In this document: positions 44,697-53,534 of the stretch, piece by piece
Layout: the number at the start of each line of letters is the position of its first letter
Position numbering within the stretch: position 1 is the stretch's first letter
Assembly (NCBI RefSeq): GCF_001612825.1
Contig: NZ_BDBE01000040.1
Coordinates: 62,001 to 126,000 of the forward strand
Direction: 5' to 3'
Source of the DNA: Nocardia caishijiensis NBRC 108228
Lineage (GTDB): Bacteria > Actinomycetota > Actinomycetes > Mycobacteriales > Mycobacteriaceae
Length of the DNA stretch: 64,000 nt
Notes under the pieces: generated by a model
Seen by the model: the letters and a program-made list of their open reading frames with translations, nothing else
The model's database searches: none
What the model was told of the DNA's origin: nothing
Translations under genes and position numbers: made by a program

Positions 44697-45637
44697 GAGG
44701 CGATCTCCCGCTCCGGTTCGATCGGGACGACGACGACTTCACCCGTATCCGCGACGACGCGCAAACGACCCCATTCGGTTCGGCCCGGGTCGATCGAGAA
44801 CCGGTAGCGGCCTGCGCCGAGCCGCCCAGCTGATGCCGCGCCGACCGTCGACCATGGTCCGACCCGATCACGCCGAATCCGCAAGAAGTCGGCAATGCGC
44901 TGGTCGTCGGTGCATTCGATGCTCGTCGGCGGTTCGGGATCGACCGGCACGGACTCGACGATCTCGGTGAGAAGCCCGTGTCGGACGCGGTAGGCGAGCA
45001 CACCCACTTCATGCGGGTAGTCGGTGACCACGCGTATTCGTCCGTCCGCGATACGGGTGACACCGGCCGTGACGGCATCGCAGTCGGCGATCCGCACCGC
45101 GCTGGCCCGGCCGATGGTCGCGGTTCGAACCGAATCGAGCACCGGGCCGATCGCATCGAGCCCGCTGAGGGTGAGTTCCGGTCGCGCGGATCGGGGCAGG
45201 CGGGCGAGCAGCACGTTCACGACCCGGACCACGACATCTGCCAGCGGGCGCAAAGCGGCAAGCAGGGCCGCCGTATCGATGGCCGCACCGTGCGCACCGG
45301 GCAGGTACACCGGGGCCGACAGATAGCTCGGATGAGTATGTGCGCGCGCCACAAGGAGTTCGGCACGCCACCGACGACGTGTGCGTTCGGTGGCGAGCGC
45401 GGCCAGGCGGTCGGTGGTCGGGGAGTTGCCGCTCGCGGCGACCATGATCGCGTTCGGTTCGGCGGTCCCGATGTCCCTCGATTCGATGTCGAGGATACGG
45501 ATACTGTCGACCGAGCTGACGACCACGGCCGCGGCGACCGACCGTGCGCCGACATGGCACACCAGGCCGAGGCCGGTCCCCCGACCCGGTGCGGCGGCCA
45601 GATTCGCGAGTTCGCGCTCAGCGCTCGATGGTGTCAT
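44693..45637 (-). CDS. Reduced Hsp70-like protein
   Basis: The 314-residue protein looks like a shortened, degenerate actin-fold/Hsp70-type protein. The first strands (GLGLVCHVGARSVAAAVVV) align in pattern with the Hsp70 phosphate loop but lack DxGTT. LSGLDAIGPVLDSV and ADCDAVTAGVTRIADG resemble the second phosphate and adenosine regions. YPHEVGVLAYRVRHGLLTEIVESVPVDPEPP matches the start of the Hsp70 substrate-binding sandwich. It is about half the usual length, so ATP hydrolysis is doubtful. GGGGAG precedes ATG 45637. It overlaps the GAP1-like gene by 20 bases and the coil gene by four. A peptide-binding adaptor is the best guess. The assignment is by eye only. Confidence 0.5.
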   Translation of the reverse strand: MTPSSAERELANLAAAPGRGTGLGLVCHVGARSVAAAVVVSSVDSIRILDIESRDIGTAEPNAIMVAASGNSPTTDRLAALATERTRRRWRAELLVARAHTHPSYLSAPVYLPGAHGAAIDTAALLAALRPLADVVVRVVNVLLARLPRSARPELTLSGLDAIGPVLDSVRTATIGRASAVRIADCDAVTAGVTRIADGRIRVVTDYPHEVGVLAYRVRHGLLTEIVESVPVDPEPPTSIECTDDQRIADFLRIRRDRVGPWSTVGAASAGRLGAGRYRFSIDPGRTEWGRLRVVADTGEVVVVPIEPEREIAS

Positions 45638-48110
45638 TGCGCTCCCCCTGCTGCTTCCTGCCGCCCATGCCTCGCCCCAGCGCGCTGGCGACACTTCGCA
45701 CACCCCACCGGGAACTGTTGCTGCCCAACGAATCCGACATGCGCTTCGACAGCTCGGTCTGGGCCTTCACGTAGCGGCCGAAGGTTTGCACTTCGGCATC
45801 GGTGCGGACGCCGAATTCGCCCTCCGCCCAGGCGTGGATCAGCGCCGCTCCTGGTTCAGCAGGCTGTGCCGCCCCGCGCTCGACCAGTTCCATCGTTACT
45901 CGATTCGCCAACTGGAACCAGCTGGATGCGGTTCGCCCACGCCACGAGGTGGCACGCAACAGTGCCACGATGTCGGCCGGACGGAGTCCGGACTGACCTG
46001 CCTGTGCGATCGCCGTCGCGACCTCGGGCACCGATGCCGAGTGTGTGAGGGAACGTATCCGTGCCGACGCGCTGGCGGACGTCGTGCTGGTGTCCACCCG
46101 CAGCTCGTGGTGCCAGCGACCGAGATAGGGCGAATGGGACAGCCGCCCGTTGGTCGTGGTGTCCTCGATGCCGATGGCGCGCAGCACCGCTGCCAGCGCG
46201 GTTTCCGCGGCACCCGCTGGGTGAGTCAACCGCCACAGCCCGTCGAGGGTCGACTTCGGGTGCTGACCGGACCAATAGGGGGTCAGCCGGTCCGCGATGG
46301 CGGTGATCAACCGCGTTCGGTCCTGCTGCGGCATCGACGTCGAGTCGATCAAGTCGATCAACCGGGCGCGGTACGCGTCGTCCGGTTCGTTGAACCCGCT
46401 CTTGGGCCGACTGTGCTTGGAGTACAACACGAAGTCGATGTCGGCCTGTCGGTTCGGATCCGCGACGACCATGTCGGCGAGTTGCGAAACGAGCGCGGGC
46501 GGCATCGGTTCGGCGATGTGATGCCGCAGCACCGGGAGAATGCCGTCGAGCAGGTCCTCCACGCGTTCGGGCTCGTTGACCGAGGCACGCACCAGCAACT
46601 CACGCACCAGATCGGGATCGAATTGCCACAGCTCATCGATGACGGCGGGCGAGACCGCGCCGAGGGCGCCGTCCAACGCCGAACTGAGCGTGGTCCACGG
46701 GGACTGCGCCCCGGCCGCGGCGGCGACATGGGCGACCCAGGGGCCACGCGTGCCCGACGTGAAGAACACCCGACGCGCCGCGACGCGGGCGAGCCCGGGA
46801 ATCCCGGCCACCAGCGGAGCGAGCGCGACCGTCCAATAGTCCTGTTCGGTCAGCGTGAGCACCGTCTCGGCCAGTTCCACCTGATCGAAGAGTGCACGGT
46901 CGGTGTTGTACGCCCGTTGCAGCGCCTCGACGAACATCCTTGCGAGATCGACAGTTTGCGTCACCTCGGCGAGTTCCCGGACCGTCTGCGGGCTCGGCTG
47001 CTCCTCGAGCAGACGGTACAGCGCGTCCGCGAAGCCGTCCTGGTCGAAGTACAGATACTTGCCGATGAGCGCGCGATCTCGGTGCAGGTCGTCGGCCCGC
47101 GCCACCACCAGGTAGTACTGCACCACGCGCCGCAACTGTTCGTCGGTGAGATCGCCGAACCGGTCCTGCAGTCCGAGCCGACGCACTTCGGCGACATCGA
47201 CCTGTCCTCGCTCTGCTTTGTCGGCCACGACGCTGGCCAGGTCGAGGTCGGCCAAGGCCATCATGACCTGTGCCGGATCGCGGTCGCGTACGGCGACCTG
47301 CCTGCCCAGGTGGTCGAGCACGACGGGGCGCGTGTGCTTGGCACACAACGTGTCCAACAGCTCCCGATAAGCGGCCGACGACGAGGACAGAAGTGTCGGC
47401 CGGGGATTCGCCAAGTCGATGACGGTGTCGCCACCCCGCCCGCGCTGCGCGAAGATCAGCTTGGGTAGGCGGCTCACCGCCGCATCGGCCCACGAGCTGG
47501 CCGACAGCCAACTCCGCGCGCCACCGGGGAGGAGCGCAGCGATCGCGTCGAACACGGCGAGCCGATCCACCAGGGCCGTCGGTCCGTTGACGAGCGTCAC
47601 CGATGTCTCGAGCAGCGCGGCCGCCGCGTCGGCCACCGCGCCCCAGCCAGTCACTCCTTCCAGCGCCGGTGTCGAGGCGGAAAGTTCCAGCGATGCCGGA
47701 TCACCGGCACCGGGACGATCCGGATCGACCGGTAGTTCGAGCTCGCTCACCACGGTGTACAGATCGGCGAAACCACATCCACTGGTCAAGAACGCGTCGA
47801 GATCGACGCAGACGAGCCGGTTCGTGGCGATCGGCCTGCTGGTCCCGTCGGTCAGTTCGGTCCATTCACGGACGACGACGTAGATGTAATGCCTGCCCCG
47901 AATCTCGGCCTGCATGAACCACACCCATGGCAACCCCGACGCCCCGCGCTCCCGTCCCTGCGGAGGGTTGCCAGGACCGCGCGCGAGCACGAGTTCACGA
48001 ATCACCGCGTCGGAACACGGCTCACGGCTCGCCGCGCGCACCGAGTAGTCGCTCTTGGTACCCGCGGGCTTGGCGACGATCGCCCACCCGACCGGGACGA
48101 CGACGCTCAC
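45618..48110 (-). CDS. GAP1-like GTPase-associated protein
   Basis: The 830-residue protein starts at GTG 48110, overlapping the GTPase stop. Residues 1-120 follow the pattern of the N-terminal domain of GTPase-associated protein 1 (SDYSVRAASREPCSDAV, GLPWVWFMQAE, YIYVVVREWTELTDGTSRPIATNRLVCVD, cut into parts here). A middle alpha/beta part (FDAIAALLPGGARSWLSAS) and a long helical C-terminal part to residue 830 follow. This family is encoded next to TRAFAC GTPases in predicted conflict systems, exactly as here. It probably binds or regulates the GTPase at 48107. No enzyme motif is visible. The naming rests on memory of the family pattern, not on a search. Confidence 0.7.
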   Translation of the reverse strand: MSVVVPVGWAIVAKPAGTKSDYSVRAASREPCSDAVIRELVLARGPGNPPQGRERGASGLPWVWFMQAEIRGRHYIYVVVREWTELTDGTSRPIATNRLVCVDLDAFLTSGCGFADLYTVVSELELPVDPDRPGAGDPASLELSASTPALEGVTGWGAVADAAAALLETSVTLVNGPTALVDRLAVFDAIAALLPGGARSWLSASSWADAAVSRLPKLIFAQRGRGGDTVIDLANPRPTLLSSSSAAYRELLDTLCAKHTRPVVLDHLGRQVAVRDRDPAQVMMALADLDLASVVADKAERGQVDVAEVRRLGLQDRFGDLTDEQLRRVVQYYLVVARADDLHRDRALIGKYLYFDQDGFADALYRLLEEQPSPQTVRELAEVTQTVDLARMFVEALQRAYNTDRALFDQVELAETVLTLTEQDYWTVALAPLVAGIPGLARVAARRVFFTSGTRGPWVAHVAAAAGAQSPWTTLSSALDGALGAVSPAVIDELWQFDPDLVRELLVRASVNEPERVEDLLDGILPVLRHHIAEPMPPALVSQLADMVVADPNRQADIDFVLYSKHSRPKSGFNEPDDAYRARLIDLIDSTSMPQQDRTRLITAIADRLTPYWSGQHPKSTLDGLWRLTHPAGAAETALAAVLRAIGIEDTTTNGRLSHSPYLGRWHHELRVDTSTTSASASARIRSLTHSASVPEVATAIAQAGQSGLRPADIVALLRATSWRGRTASSWFQLANRVTMELVERGAAQPAEPGAALIHAWAEGEFGVRTDAEVQTFGRYVKAQTELSKRMSDSLGSNSSRWGVRSVASALGRGMGGRKQQGERNDTIER

Positions 48111-49198
48111 GAGAGCCCGAGCAGATTCTGGTGCAGCCACACGAGCGGTTCGAGCAGATTGATCGGTTGCACTTTGCCCTTGATCCGCAGCTCGCCGCTG
48201 TCGTCGCGTTCGGTGTTGGTGTAATCCCCGAGCATGAACCTGCCGGTCGGCGCGTAGAACCCGATCGCCGAAGTCACGAAGAACTCGATGCGGTCCTCGT
48301 AGAAGTACCGCATGAGCCCCTGATAGACGAGGTCGGAATAGGTGAAGTTGTCCTGGCACAGCCGTAGGAAGAAGTCTTTGGCGCGCCCGTTGTCCACCGT
48401 CGGGAAGTACGGTCGCTCGACCCCGGTGACCGTGTAGCCACGGTTGCGCGCGATCCGGAACACCTCTTCGTCGTCGAACTTGGTGATGCACACCGCGACG
48501 CGATGCGGCAATCGGGAACCGGCGTTGTCGTATTGCAACATCCGGGCGGCGAGCTTCTCCAGTATCGGGTGGAAGTAGTCGAACGCGTCGCCCTCCTCGG
48601 CGTCGCGCACCGGATCGAACAGGAACACGATGCCCTGGCACGCTTCCAGATGTTCGAGCAATTGGTCCTCGCTGCCCGCGACCGGTTGCGCACCACGAAA
48701 GGCATCGTCACCGCCGTTTCCGCGTGACGGCTCGTCGTCGTCGATGCGGAGCTCCGAGGCCAGCGACTGGTCATCCGATCCCGCCCGCGCGTTCCCCTCG
48801 TGCCGGAACACCGATCCCGGCACATCGAGCACATCGAGATCGAAGGCGTCACGTTCCACCGAGGGTTGCGCGGCGGGTGCCGACCTGCCCCACAGCCGCC
48901 GCCCCGCAGGTTCCGGCAGCACCGTGCGCTCACCGACGAATTGGAAGATCATGTTCTGCGCCAGAAGTGTCGCCGGGGGGAAGCGCCGCTCGTCGGTCAG
49001 CAACTTCGTCGACTGCGTGAGAAAGTCACTCGACGAGACGTCGACGCCCGACATCTTCCAGCTGCCGGGCAGTTTGCTCTGGAATACAGCCAACCGCAGC
49101 GCCGCCAGGTAGGTGGTCTTTCCGCTGCCAGGCGGACCCCACAGACCGATCCGCACCTGAGCCGGCGGCCGCGGCGTCACCTGCCCATGACCTGTCAT
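48107..49198 (-). CDS. TRAFAC-type GTPase (double-GTPase family style)
   Basis: The 363-residue GTPase has the P-loop GPPGSGKT at residues 21-28, a long insert, the switch II motif LDVPG at about 124-128, and TKFD at 239-242 as the base-specificity motif (NKxD variant). HFVTSAIGF-like SAIGF near the end may be the G5 motif. The fold matches GTPases that occur with GAP1 and vWA proteins in bacterial conflict loci. It is coupled by ATGA to the zinc-ribbon/vWA-like gene before it and by GTGA to the GAP1-like gene after it. The three likely form a nucleotide-controlled switch for the complex. Confidence 0.85.
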   Translation of the reverse strand: MTGHGQVTPRPPAQVRIGLWGPPGSGKTTYLAALRLAVFQSKLPGSWKMSGVDVSSSDFLTQSTKLLTDERRFPPATLLAQNMIFQFVGERTVLPEPAGRRLWGRSAPAAQPSVERDAFDLDVLDVPGSVFRHEGNARAGSDDQSLASELRIDDDEPSRGNGGDDAFRGAQPVAGSEDQLLEHLEACQGIVFLFDPVRDAEEGDAFDYFHPILEKLAARMLQYDNAGSRLPHRVAVCITKFDDEEVFRIARNRGYTVTGVERPYFPTVDNGRAKDFFLRLCQDNFTYSDLVYQGLMRYFYEDRIEFFVTSAIGFYAPTGRFMLGDYTNTERDDSGELRIKGKVQPINLLEPLVWLHQNLLGLS

Positions 49199-50994
49199 TT
49201 GTTGATCTCCTGCTCAGTCGAGACAGCTACCATCGGAAATACGAGTGCGACACCGTTGTTCGATGCGGCGGGCACCCTCAGACGATCGACGAGCCAGCCC
49301 GGGGTCACTTTCCCCAGTTCGCGGCTCTCCCCTGGCAGACTCAATTCCCGCCACACCGTGGCCGTGCTCCGGCCCCGCCGCGACACCGGGTTGAATCCCG
49401 GCGGGGTATCCCACACTGCGAGGACTTCGATACCGTTGTCGCGCAACCGCGCCAACGATTCCTGCCAGCGCACTCGATTCGGGCACGGGGTGTCGTCACC
49501 GTACGGGGCACGGCGGCCGACGATCACCAGACGCCGCGCGGCAGCGGGTTGTCGCCACGTCAATGTCGCGGCCAGCTCGAGGACGTCTTCGAGTGGGGCG
49601 AGATGTCCCGAACCGCGCACCTGGGAGGGCGCCAGTTCGGCCACAGCGGCCGCTGTCGCCGTGATCGAGCCGAATTCATGCACGCGGACCACGCCGCGCC
49701 GGTGCTGACCGAGATGATCGTGGTAGCCCAAGATCGCCACCCGCACGCCGCGCCGATGCCGGTGGCGATCCGCGAGTTCGGCCAACCAGTCCGCGAGCGA
49801 CCGCGTGCGCCGCTCGACCTCCTCCGCGCTGCCGCACAATTCGACGGCCAGGGCCACATCGACGGCATCGGACGGGCGATGCGTCGCCGGAATCGCCTGG
49901 ACCGCAGTCGCGAGCTCGACCCCGGCCACGGCGTCGATCGTGAGCGATCCGAGCCCGTCGACCCGGACATCGCCGGGCCCATCGAGTTCGAATTCCAGTG
50001 CCGTGGTCTCGACTTCGGGAACGATCCACCGGAACACACACACCGCGTCGAGATGTCGGCCACCGGCGTGGTCTTCGGTGATCGCGACCAGCAGCTCACC
50101 GCAGCCGCTCGGGACCGCGACGTCCACGGTGACCTTTCGCCCGTCGACAGCTCGCGTCCCGGCGGGAAACAGCGGAACATGCCGTACTTCGGTGCGTCCA
50201 CTCCGGTCGACCTCGACCGTGAGCAGCCGGTATCCGTGACGCAACGGCGTGTACGGCGCGGCCCGGCGCACCAGTCTCGCGCTGTCACGTGCACCACCGA
50301 CGCGGTGGACCTCGGGATATCCGGCGGCGAGTGCCTCCGGGATCGGCCACCCCGGTAGTCGGTGCAGCACATGTACCTGTCCCATCGACGCGCTGCTCGG
50401 CAGCTCTCGGTCGACCCGCGCCCGATCGATGCGGCATCCGCGCCCCAGTACTCCGACGCCTCCCGCCAATTGGAACAGCGCCTCGGTCGGCGATGCGGAG
50501 AGGCCGGACACCAGATCCGACCAGGCGACGGTCCGCGGCGCACCGATCGGCCGCACGACGCCCCGATCATCGGCAGCGAGAACGTATACCTCGACCCCGC
50601 GACTGTCGATATCGATGACGGTGAGCGTTCTGGTCCGCGCGGGCGCGGCTATCAGCCACCCGAGCAACGGTTCCAGCGCGGTGATATCGGATTCGGCCGT
50701 GCCGACCTGTCGACGGCCGGGGTCGAGTTCGGCCTCACTTGCCCGCGCACCGCGCACCAGCTCGAGCAGGGCCGCTCGCTCACCACCGACGACAGCGGCC
50801 ACGCGGGCCGCGGCGCGAAGATCCAGCTGTCGGCAAGCGAACGTGAGTTCGTCGTCGAATTGCTGTCGACGCTGCGGGGTGATGCCACCGAGCCACGGAC
50901 CGGCCGTGAGCACCCAACCGCAGGCCGGACATGCGGTGTCGCCGGTCTCGGCCATGCACACCGGGCACACGCTGGCCTGCTCGGTCCGGATCAA
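49195..50994 (-). CDS. Zinc-ribbon protein with vWA-like domain
   Basis: The 599-residue protein starts at TTG 50994 in a TTGA overlap. A later ATG would lose half of the N-terminal zinc ribbon C10-P-V-C13...C22-P-A-C25. The middle (residues about 100-370) is beta-rich and unrecognised. Residues about 375-590 look like a von Willebrand A domain: DVALAVELCGSAEEV in place of the DxSxS metal site, GVRVAILGYHDH, LEDVLELAATLTW, ARRLVIVGRRAP and NGIEVLAVW. The degenerate MIDAS means metal binding is doubtful. It probably mediates protein contacts between the AAA+ ATPase and the GTPase that flank it. Confidence 0.68.
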   Translation of the reverse strand: MIRTEQASVCPVCMAETGDTACPACGWVLTAGPWLGGITPQRRQQFDDELTFACRQLDLRAAARVAAVVGGERAALLELVRGARASEAELDPGRRQVGTAESDITALEPLLGWLIAAPARTRTLTVIDIDSRGVEVYVLAADDRGVVRPIGAPRTVAWSDLVSGLSASPTEALFQLAGGVGVLGRGCRIDRARVDRELPSSASMGQVHVLHRLPGWPIPEALAAGYPEVHRVGGARDSARLVRRAAPYTPLRHGYRLLTVEVDRSGRTEVRHVPLFPAGTRAVDGRKVTVDVAVPSGCGELLVAITEDHAGGRHLDAVCVFRWIVPEVETTALEFELDGPGDVRVDGLGSLTIDAVAGVELATAVQAIPATHRPSDAVDVALAVELCGSAEEVERRTRSLADWLAELADRHRHRRGVRVAILGYHDHLGQHRRGVVRVHEFGSITATAAAVAELAPSQVRGSGHLAPLEDVLELAATLTWRQPAAARRLVIVGRRAPYGDDTPCPNRVRWQESLARLRDNGIEVLAVWDTPPGFNPVSRRGRSTATVWRELSLPGESRELGKVTPGWLVDRLRVPAASNNGVALVFPMVAVSTEQEINK

Positions 50995-53534
50995 CGGACG
51001 TCTCGCGCATCCGGGATATCGTCCGCGACGATCCGTATCTCGGCCTCGGCGTCGGCCGACAGTGCGGCGACACGGGTCGCGCAGCGCAGTTCGACCTGGT
51101 CGAACAGATTGCGGACCGCGCGCGCGTTACCGAAGTGTTTACCCTGCCGTATACGCAGTGCCGTCAAGGTTTCTCCGGCCAGGGCGACGACCTCGTCGGC
51201 GAGTTCGTAGCCTTCCGCTTCGGCGACTCGGGTGAAGATCAGCTCCAATTCGGACCGGTCGTAGTCGTCGAAGCGAAGCGTCCGGGAGAACCGTGAGGTC
51301 AGGCCCGAGTTCTTCTGGATCAGCTCCGCGATATCATCGGGATAGCCCGCGGCGATCACCACCAATCGGCCCCGATGTGCTTCCATCAACGCGACCAGCT
51401 CGGTGACCGCTTCCTTCGCGAAGTTGTTCTCGCCGGTGCCGATGAGGCCATACGCCTCGTCGATGAACAGAACACCGTCCAGTGCTTCCTCGACCTTCGC
51501 CCTGGTCTTCATCGCCGTCTGTCCCACGTAACCGGCTATCAGGTCGGCGGCGGTCGTGTTGATGACATGCCCTTTCACCAGCAATCCGAGCGCGACGAAG
51601 ACCCGCCCCATGAGCTGCGCCACAGTGGTCTTGCCGGTCCCCGGTGCACCGACGAACAGCATGTGCGGCGCTACCGACCGAGCGCGGCCGCGACGCTGCC
51701 GCAGCCCGAGCACGTCGACCATTCCCCGGATGGTGGTCTTGACCTCGGCCAACCCGACCAGGGGCGTCAACTCGGCGAGGACCTCGTCCAGCGGCGCTGT
51801 CGTCGCGAGGTAACGACGAAAGTCGTCCGGGATGTCCGCGAGGGTGGCAGGCGGAATGTCGGTGGGGTCAGTGAGTTCGACTCGATCCGCCCAACGGCGT
51901 TTGATCGCCTGGACGAGATTGCGCATCGCGCGCCCGTTGCCGAAATCCGCTCCGCGCGTCCGATACATGTTCTCGACCAGCACACCTGTCGCCTGCCGCA
52001 GCTCGTCGGTGATCGGCAGTCGCGCCCCGGTGAACTGCTGGAGAAGAATCGAATGCAGTTCCGGTGGCTCGAAATCGGGAAAGACGATCCGGTTATCCGG
52101 CGGAAAGCGGCTCGCCAATCCGGGGTTCGAATCGATGAGTTCGTTGATCGGTCGCTCGTATCCTGCGATGACGACCGCCAAGTCGTCGCGGTGATTTTCC
52201 ATCTCGGTCACCAGTCGGTCGATGGTTTCCTGCCCGTGACCCTGCATCAGTTGGTACGCCTCATCGATGAACAAGACGCCGCCGATCGCGCGCCGCACCA
52301 CCTCGCCGGTGCGGACCGCCGTATCGCTGACATATTGCGAGACAAGGTCTTCCACGGACGCGACAACGAGATGTCCCCGGCTCAGCACACCCATGTCTCG
52401 ATAGAGTTCGCCGATCATGGTGGCCACGACGGTTTTTCCGGTTCCTGGTGAACCGCTCAGCGCGAGATGCAGCGGCATCGGCTCACGCTCATCGTCCGGC
52501 TCGCCGTGCCACAGAATCCGATCGTTGTGCACCGCCTTGCTGTGGCTGCGCAAGAAGTTCTTGATCGAGGACATCCCGACCATCTCATCGAGGCGCTGCC
52601 AGATATCGCGGCTTGCCGGTGGTGCGCTCGCGGTCAGGCCGAGCGCCTCGACGCTGAGTGCGATGCGACCCTCGGCGAGAACGAGCAACTGTTCCCGCCA
52701 GGAGCGCAGGTGGAACTGCTGCTCGGCCATGGTCCTGATCGTGTGCGCGAGCATGGACCAATCCGCGATCCGCAGCCCCTTCGTCAACCGCAAGTGGTGC
52801 ACGAGCCGACCGATTTCGGCTTCCTCCGCGTAACCGACCACCGTTGTCCGCGTCGGGGCCAGATCGGCGAGCCGGGTCGCGAGCTCCGGATAGCCGTGCT
52901 GCCGGATACCGGTGATCACCTCGGTGAATTCGATAGGGGCGAACAACAATACGCACAGGTTGCGTGGCGCTGCCTGACCGGAGATCCAGCGCAACAGCAT
53001 TTGCGACGCGGCCCGCCGCGAGCCGCCGGGAATCTCGGCCAGCCAGGTCTGCGCCACCGGTACCACCAGCGCCGTGCGCACCTCGGCGTCGGTCATCAGC
53101 CCGTCCAGCATCATGAGCTGGTGCGCGTCGTTGGCGCGCGGGGTCGACCGTTGCGACGGCCCGGGCATCACCCGAGCCCGGTCCAGCAGCACCGTCTCGC
53201 CCATCGGACCGGCGAACCCCGCGCGTGCACGACGCGCGGGTGCGCGCTCCGGCACCGGTTCGCCCCGGGTGAGCGCGCGCGACTCGCGGTCGTGGAAATA
53301 GACGGTCCGGCGATAATCGGTGAAGACCACACGACGAAATCCACTGCCGCGCAGCACTTCCCAGATTGCTTCTTCGCAGCCGCGCACACACAGGTCGGCA
53401 CCGGCGAACACATCGGTCACGCCGGGGCCGTGCATGATCCAGAACACTTCACCGACCCGTGGCGCGCGAGCACCGCGCACACGTTCGGGCAGTGCGAGAT
53501 CAGCAGCGAGTGTCATCGGGGCGTGTTCAGTCAA
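50991..53534 (-). CDS. Double CbxX/SpoVK-type AAA+ ATPase
   Basis: The 847-residue protein carries two complete CbxX-type AAA+ domains. The first has Walker A GSPGTGKT at about 360 and GVLFIDEAYQLM. The second has GAPGTGKT at about 630 and GVLFIDEAYGLI, each with the family's FGNGRAMRN/FGNARAVRN arginine region. Residues 1-300 form a degenerate module without Walker A (GVTDVFAGADLCVRG, RRVVFTDYRRTVYFHD, CVLLFAPIEF), similar in plan to the start of the AAA+ protein at 33099. The start is TTG 53534 by overlap with the coil gene, or ATG 53516. Such ATPases remodel or activate partner complexes. Confidence 0.88.
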   Translation of the reverse strand: MTEHAPMTLAADLALPERVRGARAPRVGEVFWIMHGPGVTDVFAGADLCVRGCEEAIWEVLRGSGFRRVVFTDYRRTVYFHDRESRALTRGEPVPERAPARRARAGFAGPMGETVLLDRARVMPGPSQRSTPRANDAHQLMMLDGLMTDAEVRTALVVPVAQTWLAEIPGGSRRAASQMLLRWISGQAAPRNLCVLLFAPIEFTEVITGIRQHGYPELATRLADLAPTRTTVVGYAEEAEIGRLVHHLRLTKGLRIADWSMLAHTIRTMAEQQFHLRSWREQLLVLAEGRIALSVEALGLTASAPPASRDIWQRLDEMVGMSSIKNFLRSHSKAVHNDRILWHGEPDDEREPMPLHLALSGSPGTGKTVVATMIGELYRDMGVLSRGHLVVASVEDLVSQYVSDTAVRTGEVVRRAIGGVLFIDEAYQLMQGHGQETIDRLVTEMENHRDDLAVVIAGYERPINELIDSNPGLASRFPPDNRIVFPDFEPPELHSILLQQFTGARLPITDELRQATGVLVENMYRTRGADFGNGRAMRNLVQAIKRRWADRVELTDPTDIPPATLADIPDDFRRYLATTAPLDEVLAELTPLVGLAEVKTTIRGMVDVLGLRQRRGRARSVAPHMLFVGAPGTGKTTVAQLMGRVFVALGLLVKGHVINTTAADLIAGYVGQTAMKTRAKVEEALDGVLFIDEAYGLIGTGENNFAKEAVTELVALMEAHRGRLVVIAAGYPDDIAELIQKNSGLTSRFSRTLRFDDYDRSELELIFTRVAEAEGYELADEVVALAGETLTALRIRQGKHFGNARAVRNLFDQVELRCATRVAALSADAEAEIRIVADDIPDARDVR

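Noticed and set aside
42273..44807. Plus-strand open frame of over 800 codons across DUF4407 and the coil gene
   Set aside because: DUF4407 and the ATGA-coupled operon on the minus strand explain the region; the plus-strand translation has no recognisable domain.
45381..47468. Plus-strand open frame of about 695 codons across the GAP1-like and Hsp70-like genes
   Set aside because: It is antisense to two coupled genes, and its translation is compositionally a shadow.
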